Part shown: positions 1 to 5,370 of the stretch, piece after piece | How the letters are laid out: each line of letters starts with the position of its first letter | Numbering within the stretch: position 1 is the first letter of the stretch | Assembly: GCA_019322535.1 (NCBI GenBank) | Contig: JAHWIM010000072.1 | Location: 1 to 6,641 of the forward strand | DNA length: 6,641 nt | Direction of reading: 5' to 3' | Source of the DNA: Candidatus Woesearchaeota archaeon | GTDB taxonomy: Archaea > Nanobdellota > Nanobdellia > Woesearchaeales > WJKL01 | Position numbers and translations under genes: made by a program | Notes under the pieces: model-generated | Seen by the model: the letters and a program-made list of their open reading frames with translations, nothing else | The model's database searches: none | What the model was told of the DNA's origin: nothing

Positions 1-476
1 AAAACTTCAAAACTTATTTTGATGCATTATGGGAGCAAGATACAGTAGTAAGCCACGGATTCAAAGCATTTGAAGATGCTTGGAATTCATTGTTTAATAA
101 ACTCAAGCCAGGACAAAGCTATAATGTCTTTGGAGCAGGATTTGGTGCTGGTGAAAATCAAGAAAGATTTGCAGAATATTTTGAAGGACTGCATAAGAAA
201 AGAATAGAAAAAGGAATAAAAAGCAAAATTCTTTTCCAAGAAGGTGCAGAAGAAGTAGTAAAGAAATTCAATTTGGATGAGTTATACAGCAAAGATCTTA
301 AATTTAAGATGCTTCCTTTCAAAAGAGAGTTTCCAGTTGAGATTTATCCTCAAGGTGATACTACTTTGTTGCTGATTCAGAAGAAAGAACCAATGATAAT
401 AACAATAAAAAATAAAGAAGTTACAGAATCATTCATTAAATTCTTTGAAACGCTGTGGGAGCAAACTAAATTTTAA
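1..476 (+). CDS. TrmB-like / PLD-fold regulator, 3' part only (5' end outside window)
   Basis: The reading frame is open from base 3 to the TAA at 474-476 (157 codons) and has no start of its own. The TTG at 90 lies inside the frame and is not a credible start, because clearly related protein sequence precedes it. The visible part has the pattern of the C-terminal effector domain of archaeal TrmB-type regulators: a helix, then strand NVFGAGFGAG (visible residues 41-50), a helix with HKKRIEKGIK (64-73), a strand KILF, then TLLLIQKKEP and IITIKNKEV (121-140), ending in helix FIKFFETLWEQ (144-154). The same helix ending, FKTYFDALWEQ, occurs at visible residues 2-12, so a second copy of the domain appears to lie upstream. 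Any DNA-binding N-terminus is outside the window. The family role in such proteins is ligand sensing coupled to transcription control; the ligand here is unknown. The assignment rests on remembered family pattern. Confidence 0.72.
   Translation, partial: NFKTYFDALWEQDTVVSHGFKAFEDAWNSLFNKLKPGQSYNVFGAGFGAGENQERFAEYFEGLHKKRIEKGIKSKILFQEGAEEVVKKFNLDELYSKDLKFKMLPFKREFPVEIYPQGDTTLLLIQKKEPMIITIKNKEVTESFIKFFETLWEQTKF
6..461 (+). repeat. Protein-level tandem domain repeat boundary (F-x-x-LWEQ helix, two copies)
   Basis: Two nearly identical helix ends bracket the visible domain: FKTYFDALWEQ (bases 6-38) and FIKFFETLWEQ (bases 432-464). Their tryptophan codons are at 30-32 and 456-458, a spacing of 142 residues, which matches one full PLD-like effector domain. 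The DNA also matches locally (TGGGAGCAA in both). This is best read as an internal duplication of the domain rather than a DNA repeat element. Confidence 0.6.
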
Positions 477-478
477 GT

Positions 479-490
479 AAAATATTTAAA
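479..490 (+). promoter_or_regulatory. TATA-like promoter of the PEF-CTERM-like protein gene
   Basis: AAAATATTTAAA lies in the 38-bp gap after the preceding stop. Its 3' end is 24 bp before the ATG at 515, which predicts a leader of only a few bases. AGGT at 504-507 could act as a weak Shine-Dalgarno sequence, the only such case on the plus strand here. Confidence 0.55.
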
Positions 491-514
491 GACTCTAAAA
501 AATAGGTAAATTTA

Positions 515-1144
515 ATGAAACAAATTGTTTTAATTTTAATGTTCACAATTCTATTAGCATCTGCAGTGGTTGCTGACCCTGTCCTCGTTGACCTTGAAAT
601 GAATATAGATACAGATGGTGATGGTGACCCTAATGTTAAAGCAGAAAAAGGAGGTATAGAAGGAAATCAAGTAGGAGAACCTGATCCTAGTGGGCATATT
701 AATATTGAATTAGTAGCAACTGAATTTGACACGTCAGATCCTGTAACAGGAGATCCTTCTACAACAGCTGTTGAGCTTGTTGAAGGAGTTTTAAAGCCAA
801 AAGTTGATTATGGTGGAGAACCACCAACATTACCTGAAATTGAAGTATCTACTATAATAATCACAGTAGATGGTAATGAGTATGAATTGACATCTATACC
901 TATAGATATTGATTGTGTGGATTGGTCGTGTTTTGAGGAAGATCTTGAACTTGCTAAGGTAGGAGGGGGTGCGCCTATGTATATGACTCGTTGGCAAATA
1001 GTCCTTAACCCTACTGATTTTGAGGACCCACCTGAACCACCAGAACCAGAAGTGCCTGAATTTAACAGATTAGGAGCCATAATTGCATTATTAGTTATAT
1101 CAGGAATTACTTTATTTATTCTAAAAAGAAGAACTAAATCCTAG
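515..1144 (+). CDS. Exported surface protein with PEF-CTERM-like C-terminal anchor
   Basis: A 209-residue protein. Residues 1-20 form a Sec signal peptide (Lys2, hydrophobic core, ending SAVVA before Asp21). DTDGDGDPN at 32-40 is an Asp-rich loop of the kind that binds calcium in EF-hand, dockerin and thrombospondin type 3 repeats. The middle (about 60-165) is acidic and rich in beta-prone stretches, with one close cysteine pair (134 and 139). A proline-rich linker, PEPPEPEV (173-180), leads to PEF at 181-183, a hydrophobic helix (about 186-203) and the basic tail KRRTKS. This order (PEF, membrane segment, basic end) is that of PEF-CTERM signals, which archaeosortases process for surface anchoring; plain retention as a single-pass membrane protein is the alternative. 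No enzyme motif is seen. The start is fixed by the signal peptide and the TATA box upstream. Confidence 0.78.
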   Translation: MKQIVLILMFTILLASAVVADPVLVDLEMNIDTDGDGDPNVKAEKGGIEGNQVGEPDPSGHINIELVATEFDTSDPVTGDPSTTAVELVEGVLKPKVDYGGEPPTLPEIEVSTIIITVDGNEYELTSIPIDIDCVDWSCFEEDLELAKVGGGAPMYMTRWQIVLNPTDFEDPPEPPEPEVPEFNRLGAIIALLVISGITLFILKRRTKS

Positions 1145-1164
1145 TTAGCTTATTTAATTTCAAC

Positions 1165-1196
1165 AAACTTTCTCTTTTTCATAAGATTCTAAAAAA
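1165..1196. terminator. Convergent T-rich terminator region
   Basis: The 56-bp gap between the two facing stops has a plus-strand tract CTTTCTCTTTTTC (1168-1180) for the upstream gene, and A6 at 1191-1196, which reads as T6 on the minus strand just after bud32. Archaeal polymerase terminates on such T tracts without needing a hairpin, and I see no strong stem. Confidence 0.5.
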
Positions 1197-1200
1197 GTTC

Positions 1201-1803
1201 TTAAAACTTAGCTTTATTCCTTCCTCTATTTTCAACTTTCTCTAATCTATTTAGAACTAAGTTAGAATCAGGATTTGTTTCTTTATAGCCTTTTAATGCT
1301 GCTTCAAAACATTTTTCCCATATCTCATAATGTTTTGACTCTAATGCCTGTCTCAATAAATGCAGATCAACAGCTTTGTCTTCAACTTTGTTTGAAAAAA
1401 ATGAAAGACCAAAATCAATAAACTTAATCTCTTTCTCTAATATCATATTTGAAGTTGTCAAATCTCCATGAATTATATCATTCTTATGCAATATGCCTAT
1501 TTTCTTTCCCATCTCTTCGCTTAAAGCAACAGGATTTTGATACAAAATATCTCTTATCTTATTGCCTTGAATCATATCCATTCTTAACTGCATTGCTTTA
1601 TCACACATGTCATGCAAAGTAGGAGCAGGAAAATCAATTGCTTTTAACTTATCCAAAACTTTTGCTTCTCTTCTTGTTCTAGATTTACGAAGCTTCTCAT
1701 CAATCTCAGGATGCCTGTATTCTTTCTTTAATCTATCTTTAATTATTTTAGTGCCTTCTAGAAAAATCGTTGCTTCTGCTCCTGAATCAATCTTTTGTTT
1801 CAT
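1201..1803 (-). CDS. bud32: Bud32 / PRPK-type ATPase-kinase, stand-alone KEOPS subunit
   Basis: A 200-residue atypical small protein kinase of the KEOPS complex, in which Bud32 supports Kae1 in making t6A at position 37 of ANN-decoding tRNAs. Signatures run in the expected order: GAEA at 8-11 (nucleotide-binding loop), IIKDR with Lys22, YRHPEID (29-35), RTRREA with helix-C Glu46, catalytic loop HGDLTTSN (112-119; Asp114, Asn119), metal-binding DFG (130-132), EDKAVDLH (141-148) and a C-terminal RGR (193-195). Length matches single-domain archaeal Bud32; many other archaea carry it fused behind Kae1, and no Kae1 is attached here. The other KEOPS genes are not in the window. The start has its own TATA box and appears leaderless. 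All key catalytic residues are present, so it should be active. Confidence 0.95.
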   Translation of the reverse strand: MKQKIDSGAEATIFLEGTKIIKDRLKKEYRHPEIDEKLRKSRTRREAKVLDKLKAIDFPAPTLHDMCDKAMQLRMDMIQGNKIRDILYQNPVALSEEMGKKIGILHKNDIIHGDLTTSNMILEKEIKFIDFGLSFFSNKVEDKAVDLHLLRQALESKHYEIWEKCFEAALKGYKETNPDSNLVLNRLEKVENRGRNKAKF

Positions 1804-1823
1804 AACAAAAGAGAAAAATTAGA

Positions 1824-1835
1824 AATATATAAAGG
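1824..1835 (-). promoter_or_regulatory. TATA/BRE-like promoter of bud32
   Basis: On the minus strand this reads CCTTTATATATT. It ends about 20 bp before the ATG at 1803-1801, so the transcript should begin at or next to the start codon. There is no Shine-Dalgarno sequence. Confidence 0.6.
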
Positions 1836-1884
1836 TTCCTAAAAACACCATTATATTCAATTTGCTCCCAAGCTAATTCAGAAA

Positions 1885-3480
1885 CTACCAGTTTATTATG
1901 TTTTTCTGCTCTGACATCGTTTTTTTGGCTGCTATCTGCCCTTCATACCATCTCCAAACACGTAATTGCGCAGGAGTAAGTTCTCCTCTACGCTCTGCTG
2001 CTAATTTAACTACACGCGGCGTATAGTACAAAGAACATATTTCATTTTCCCATAATCTGCCTTTTCTAGTAATTCTTACATTAGAGCCTTCGACTTCTAC
2101 AAGCCCATTCTCAACTAATTGAGGTACTAAAGGATTTGTGTAGGTATAATATACGTCAGCAGTTGGAGTGAAACAAAAATCTGTGACTAATTTATCTACG
2201 TCAAAACCTTTCTTAAGACCTAATGCAAACCTTCCTGCTAGAATTTCCTCAGGTGTAAGATCAAATGCGTGCTTAAAAGCATAACCATTTTCTTCAACTG
2301 CTTTCAGGTATTCTGCAATAGCAGCTGATGAATTTTCTCTTGATGATTCTCCAATCATACGGGAATTTTGGAAGAAAATATCTCCAATATGGGAATATGA
2401 TGAAACACCTAATCCTAATAAGCTTGTTTGAACTGAGCCTCTAGTTTTTCTAAAACTGTCTTCAAAGTTTTCATTAAGACCAAAGCGATCTGCTTCTAGA
2501 ATTGTATAACCTATTTCTTCCATGAAGTTCCATATTATAAGGCGTGCAAGCAGACTTTCTCTCTCTTCAGCAACATTATAGTCTTTCCTTCTCTCAGGAC
2601 GAAGTCTCATGTTATACCATGTAACATGATGAGGTTTTAGTTCAGCTATCTTTAATAAATCAAATTTTAGCCTTTCTAGGTTAGGCGTTGTATAAACAGG
2701 CAAATCCTGCATCATATCAACATTAACATGAGGAGCAAAATTCATTAGTGTTCTGGCTGCATTTTCTTCATCATCTATCGTATGTCCTCGGAAATGTCTA
2801 CCAATCCTCCTTAAAGTTTCATAATCAAACGTCTGAATACCTATGCTGATACGTGTTAAACCGTTATTGACAAGCATATCTAATTTTTCTTTATTATCTT
2901 CAGCTTTCATCATTTTTGGAGAAGTTTCTATACAAATTGATGGAGATTCTGTGAATGGTAGTTCTTGTTTAACGAACAGAAGCAAATCTTCTAATGTATC
3001 AGGAGATAACACAAAAGGTGTGCCTCCTCCGATGTACAATGAACGCACTTTTGATTTACCATCTCTAAATTTTGTACTCCAGGTCCGCACTTCTTTTTTC
3101 AAAGCATCTATATATTTTGATATTGTGCTTCCACCTGTGCGTGTATTTAATGTTGTGTATCCACAAAAAGTACACGAATAATCACAAAATGGAATATGAA
3201 TGTATAAGTCAATTTCTCCTCCTAACTTTATTCCCCTAAAAAAATCTCCATAATAAGAGGGGTCAATCTCTCTTAAAGCATCAAGCGGAGGATAAGTAAC
3301 AACAGTATGGCTGCCTAACAGGTCCTCATGTGTTTTACTAATGCCTTCTGTAAATACTTGATCTCCTTCAATCTTTGTTATTTTAACTCGAAGATTATTA
3401 ATTACATCTAAATCAATAGTTTGAATTTCTTCATTCGCTCTTTCAGAAGCTGAACTAAATATACTTTCTAATTCATTCAT
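1885..3480 (-). CDS. HemW/HemN-like radical SAM protein with extended N- and C-termini
   Basis: A 531-residue radical SAM protein. HIPFCDYSCTFCGY at 95-108 gives the CX3CX2C cluster (Cys99, Cys103, Cys106) that holds a 4Fe-4S centre. The SAM-binding GGGTP is at 151-155, IETSP at 184-188, SIGIQTFD at 212-219, and LGLGVSSYSHIG at 355-366 matches the late GLG motif of HemW. Residues about 408-480 fit the HemN_C winged-helix domain (LVENGLVEVEG, then ITRKGRLWENE). Typical HemW is about 380 residues; here about 95 residues precede the cluster and about 50 follow HemN_C. Family members include the heme chaperone HemW, oxygen-independent coproporphyrinogen oxidase and class C radical SAM methyltransferases, and the sequence alone does not decide between them. 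No heme gene is nearby. CGN arginine and other G+C-rich codons seem commoner than in neighbouring genes. It precedes bud32 on the same strand, but an 81-bp gap with a promoter makes an operon unlikely. Confidence 0.88.
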   Translation of the reverse strand: MNELESIFSSASERANEEIQTIDLDVINNLRVKITKIEGDQVFTEGISKTHEDLLGSHTVVTYPPLDALREIDPSYYGDFFRGIKLGGEIDLYIHIPFCDYSCTFCGYTTLNTRTGGSTISKYIDALKKEVRTWSTKFRDGKSKVRSLYIGGGTPFVLSPDTLEDLLLFVKQELPFTESPSICIETSPKMMKAEDNKEKLDMLVNNGLTRISIGIQTFDYETLRRIGRHFRGHTIDDEENAARTLMNFAPHVNVDMMQDLPVYTTPNLERLKFDLLKIAELKPHHVTWYNMRLRPERRKDYNVAEERESLLARLIIWNFMEEIGYTILEADRFGLNENFEDSFRKTRGSVQTSLLGLGVSSYSHIGDIFFQNSRMIGESSRENSSAAIAEYLKAVEENGYAFKHAFDLTPEEILAGRFALGLKKGFDVDKLVTDFCFTPTADVYYTYTNPLVPQLVENGLVEVEGSNVRITRKGRLWENEICSLYYTPRVVKLAAERRGELTPAQLRVWRWYEGQIAAKKTMSEQKNIINW

Positions 3481-3481
3481 G

Positions 3482-3508
3482 TTTTAAATAATAATAGAAT
3501 ATTTAAAA
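3482..3508. promoter_or_regulatory. Inverted repeat overlapping the TATA box of the radical SAM gene
   Basis: TTTTAAATA (3482-3490) and TATTTAAAA (3500-3508) are perfect 9-bp inverted copies separated by 9 bp, lying directly before the ATG at 3480. The outer arm coincides with the TATA-like box (minus strand TTTTTTAAATAT, 3499-3510), which sits about 18 bp before the start and implies leaderless transcription. A dimeric repressor bound here would block initiation, but both arms are purely A/T, so chance is a real possibility. Confidence 0.4.
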
Positions 3509-3510
3509 AA
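3499..3510 (-). promoter_or_regulatory. TATA-like promoter of the radical SAM gene
   Basis: The minus strand reads TTTTTTAAATAT, ending 18 bp before the ATG at 3480-3478. It fits the same leaderless spacing seen at the other genes of this window. Confidence 0.5.
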
Positions 3511-3517
3511 CTTAGGG

Positions 3518-3522
3518 AAAAA
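3518..3522 (-). terminator. Possible T5 terminator after the 87-aa gene
   Basis: A5 on the plus strand gives T5 on the minus strand, 29 bp beyond the stop of the 87-aa gene and upstream of the radical SAM promoter. It is a short tract with no stem, so support is weak. Confidence 0.25.
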
Positions 3523-3550
3523 TAGTGGTTGGTTTGTATTAAATAGAAAA

Positions 3551-3814
3551 CTAATCAACAACATGAACTTTATGATTTTCAGGTGTTAATCTTCCTGTCA
3601 GTGTAGGATAACCTTCACTCTTAATATTAAAATCTCCATCATTAGTTATTTCAATAACCAAAGGAGTGCTGTTATCTTGTTTCGCTCTTTTCCTTGCAAA
3701 TGCCATAGCTGAAACAAGTCCTTGTTCTCCATCATAACAATGAATTTTCCAATCTGATTTAGACCGCGCTCTCCAATCATATTTTAATTTTGAAGTTCCT
3801 GAATAATATGTCAT
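3551..3814 (-). CDS. Small protein, possible ADP-ribosyltransferase-like fold
   Basis: An 87-residue protein that I do not recognise with certainty. It starts with YYSGTSK (3-9), resembling the YHGTS strand of ADP-ribosyltransferase-like and RNA 2'-phosphotransferase-like folds but with Ser in place of the usual His. A helix (about 31-46, AMAFARKRAKQD) and strand TPLVIEI (50-56) follow, in the order seen in that fold, where a helix with alanines and arginines precedes a strand ending in E-I. No signal peptide or membrane segment is present, so it is likely cytoplasmic. It is much shorter than known enzymes of the class and the nucleotide-binding His is absent, so activity is doubtful; it may be a reduced or unrelated domain. 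It is a real gene on the evidence of its own promoter, coherent composition and the divergent layout. GAGGT (minus strand of 3819-3823) lies close to the start but may not be transcribed. Confidence 0.65.
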   Translation of the reverse strand: MTYYSGTSKLKYDWRARSKSDWKIHCYDGEQGLVSAMAFARKRAKQDNSTPLVIEITNDGDFNIKSEGYPTLTGRLTPENHKVHVVD

Positions 3815-3828
3815 AGAAACCTCAAAAT

Positions 3829-3856
3829 AAAAGTATTTTATAAAGATTGTACTTTT
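3829..3856. promoter_or_regulatory. Inverted repeat flanking the TATA box of the 87-aa gene
   Basis: AAAAGTA (3829-3835) and TACTTTT (3850-3856) are perfect 7-bp inverted copies whose centres are 21 bp apart, about two helical turns. They enclose the minus-strand TATA box inside the divergent promoter region, a layout suited to a dimeric regulator. The arms include one G/C pair each, so they are slightly less trivial than pure A/T repeats, but still short. Confidence 0.35.
3833..3845 (-). promoter_or_regulatory. TATA-like promoter of the 87-aa gene
   Basis: The minus strand reads CTTTATAAAATAC and ends about 18 bp before the ATG at 3814-3812, predicting transcription from about the start codon. 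Confidence 0.6.
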
Positions 3857-3860
3857 TGAA

Positions 3861-3876
3861 GGAAAGGTTTAAATAT
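3861..3876 (+). promoter_or_regulatory. BRE/TATA-like promoter of the secreted Cys-rich protein gene
   Basis: GGAAAGG followed by TTTAAATAT has the purine-rich BRE plus TATA layout of archaeal promoters. The box ends 21 bp before the ATG at 3898, so the mRNA should be leaderless. It faces away from the promoter of the 87-aa gene; the whole divergent region is only 83 bp. Confidence 0.6.
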
Positions 3877-3897
3877 TCTTATTTCATCCAATAATAT

Positions 3898-4983
3898 ATG
3901 AAAAAATACCTATTAATTTTATTAATCATCATAATGGCTTCTATTGCTTATGCAGGAGATAATGTTAATGTTGAAGTAACATATTCTGGATTTGAAGTAA
4001 CAGGAGAAGTATGGGAAGAAGGTCAATTAATAACAGAATTTGTTGATTTAGATGATCATACAATAATAGGTTTCCAAATGGATTATGGGCAAGCTGATAC
4101 AGAAACAACACCTATTGACAAAGACAAACATAAATGGGTTGGAATGATTGTTAAAGATTCTAAAAGCGGTTTTGTAATTCATAGAGAAGTAATTGCATTA
4201 GGAAGAATCAATACAAGAATACAAAACAATGTTGCTAAGATGATCAGGCTTCCAAACCAAGAAGATATTGGAGAATGTGGAGATGGTGATAAAGCAAAAC
4301 TAGAAGTTTGTGATAGTGATAAAGACTGTCCTCCTATTACACCAAAATGTATTAACTGCCAAAAATGCGGATGCGGTTCTGATGCAGACTGTCCTAAAAT
4401 TACTGGCGGCCCATTACCTTGTGGTTCAAGAGGATGTCCTCCTCATTCTAGACCTCGTACTACAGCTGTTTGCAACAGATTTGGAGATTGTGTAAGCAAA
4501 GTTTTGCATTGTTATCCAGATCCTACATGCATGAATGAAACAATTGACTTAGATCCTGAAAAAATGAAGCAGATGGAAGAAGAATGGGAAAGAAAAAAAT
4601 CTGAACAATTAAAAGAACCTGAACAAGATACAGAAGAATTAGAGGATTTAAAAAGTAAAGTTGAAAATGTAAATAAAGGATTAGAATCTGCTCCTGATTT
4701 TGTAAAATCCTTATTAGAAGAAGAAAATATCAACATTTATGCAGGAGAAATTGAAATGCATGCTTTAACAAGATATGCTTTTGTCTATGCAATGGGGTAT
4801 GATGAATATCCAGAACCAACTCTTCTAATAACAACAGATGAAGAAACTGTTGAAAAACTTTTGTCAGGAGAAATGGACTTACTAACTGCTTATGAAAATG
4901 ACCTTATTGATGTTGATGGAGTAGGCTTTTTCAAGAATTTGAAGATAAGCATTATGGAATTTATTTCTGGATTTTTTATTTAA
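3898..4983 (+). CDS. Secreted modular protein: Cys-rich region, coiled coil, possible SCP2-like C-terminal domain
   Basis: A 361-residue exported protein. Residues 1-19 form a signal peptide (two lysines, Leu/Ile core, AYA before Gly20). Residues about 21-120 are beta-rich with no recognised motif. Residues 127-211 hold 14 cysteines, including C-x2-C-x2-C-x-C at 151-159 and the related stretches DSDKDCP (139-145) and GSDADCP (160-166). The even number suggests disulfides outside the cell. Residues about 220-262 are strongly charged (Glu/Lys) and helix-prone, likely a coiled coil. Residues about 275-361 include TLLITTDEETVEKLLSGEMD (308-327), resembling the SCP2 sterol-carrier-like pattern of a strand, then D-E-E-T, then a short helix with L-L-S-G; FFKNLKISI (344-352) would be the last strand. 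The end is hydrophobic but too short to be a clear membrane anchor. SCP2 domains bind lipids, so an envelope lipid-binding or assembly role is possible but inferred. It faces the SemiSWEET gene tail to tail. Confidence 0.72.
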   Translation: MKKYLLILLIIIMASIAYAGDNVNVEVTYSGFEVTGEVWEEGQLITEFVDLDDHTIIGFQMDYGQADTETTPIDKDKHKWVGMIVKDSKSGFVIHREVIALGRINTRIQNNVAKMIRLPNQEDIGECGDGDKAKLEVCDSDKDCPPITPKCINCQKCGCGSDADCPKITGGPLPCGSRGCPPHSRPRTTAVCNRFGDCVSKVLHCYPDPTCMNETIDLDPEKMKQMEEEWERKKSEQLKEPEQDTEELEDLKSKVENVNKGLESAPDFVKSLLEEENINIYAGEIEMHALTRYAFVYAMGYDEYPEPTLLITTDEETVEKLLSGEMDLLTAYENDLIDVDGVGFFKNLKISIMEFISGFFI

Positions 4984-4984
4984 T

Positions 4985-5329
4985 TCAACCATACATAATA
5001 GTTCCTATCACTATAAATGCATCTAAAATAATCCAAACACCATATGTATAAATTATTGGTTTTTCTTTATGCTGTATTCCATATATAACCCAAAAAACTG
5101 CTGTAATTAAATAAGTAAACCAAGAAATTGCAGAAACTCCAGAAGCATTCTTATCAATCCATATCTTTGTCAGTTGAGGAATAGTCATTATTGGACCAAT
5201 AACTCCACCAGCATAAATTGCCTTGTCCATAAATCTCTTGAATTTATCAGGATGAGGATATTTCTCATGCTTTTTATGAATTCTTTTTCTTACATGAAAA
5301 TGATGCAATCCTTCTGTGTGATCAGCCAT
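4985..5329 (-). CDS. SemiSWEET / PQ-loop membrane protein with His-rich N-terminal extension
   Basis: A 114-residue protein with one three-helix bundle, the unit of SemiSWEET transporters, which work as dimers to pass sugars or other small solutes across the membrane. Predicted helices are about 37-57 (with the PQ motif at 51-52, in IMTIPQLTKIW), 66-84 (ISWFTYLITAVFWVIYG) and 91-112. Typical SemiSWEETs are about 85-95 residues; here a cytosolic N-terminal extension of about 35 residues is strongly basic and carries eight histidines (for example GLHHFH and HPDKFK). I recall similar His/Lys-rich leaders on PQ-loop proteins of DPANN archaea and candidate bacteria, so it is probably a family trait. 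The start follows a TATA box and is the only in-frame ATG fitting that spacing. Substrate is unknown. Confidence 0.85.
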   Translation of the reverse strand: MADHTEGLHHFHVRKRIHKKHEKYPHPDKFKRFMDKAIYAGGVIGPIMTIPQLTKIWIDKNASGVSAISWFTYLITAVFWVIYGIQHKEKPIIYTYGVWIILDAFIVIGTIMYG

Positions 5330-5349
5330 ATGTCTAATCTGAATATAAT

Positions 5350-5360
5350 AATATATAAAT
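5350..5360 (-). promoter_or_regulatory. TATA-like promoter of the SemiSWEET gene
   Basis: The minus strand reads ATTTATATATT and ends 20 bp before the ATG at 5329-5327. The leader is predicted to be absent and no Shine-Dalgarno sequence is present. Confidence 0.6.
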
Positions 5361-5370
5361 TTAACTGGGC

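Noticed and set aside
90..92. TTG as the start codon of the first gene
   Set aside because: The frame stays open to base 3 and the upstream residues contain the LWEQ motif repeated at the protein's end, so the gene continues to the left of the window.
808..1080. Minus-strand open frame opposite the PEF-CTERM-like gene
   Set aside because: Low-complexity Ser/Gly-rich translation, antisense to a gene with a clear signal peptide and anchor; a shadow frame.
1145..1200. Possible small RNA gene in the convergent gap
   Set aside because: The 56 bp are T-rich and A-rich tracts without a stem, and are fully explained as opposing terminators.
1849..1880. Minus-strand stretch reading LAWEQIEYN just after the radical SAM stop, recalling the LWEQ ends of the first gene
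   Set aside because: The similarity covers only about four residues, lies in a gap that holds the bud32 promoter, and has no surrounding domain sequence; chance is the simplest explanation.
2843..3181. Plus-strand open frame opposite the radical SAM gene
   Set aside because: It lies antisense to the cluster-binding and SAM-binding motifs of a well-supported gene and shows no promoter or recognisable domain.
3818..3823. GAGGT before the 87-aa gene as a Shine-Dalgarno site
   Set aside because: The TATA box predicts initiation at about the start codon, downstream of this site, so it is probably not in the mRNA. Kept only as a remark.
4310..4495. Plus-strand open frame overlapping the Cys-rich region in another frame
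   Set aside because: Leu/Val-rich by-product of Cys/Asp codons in the real frame; no start signal.
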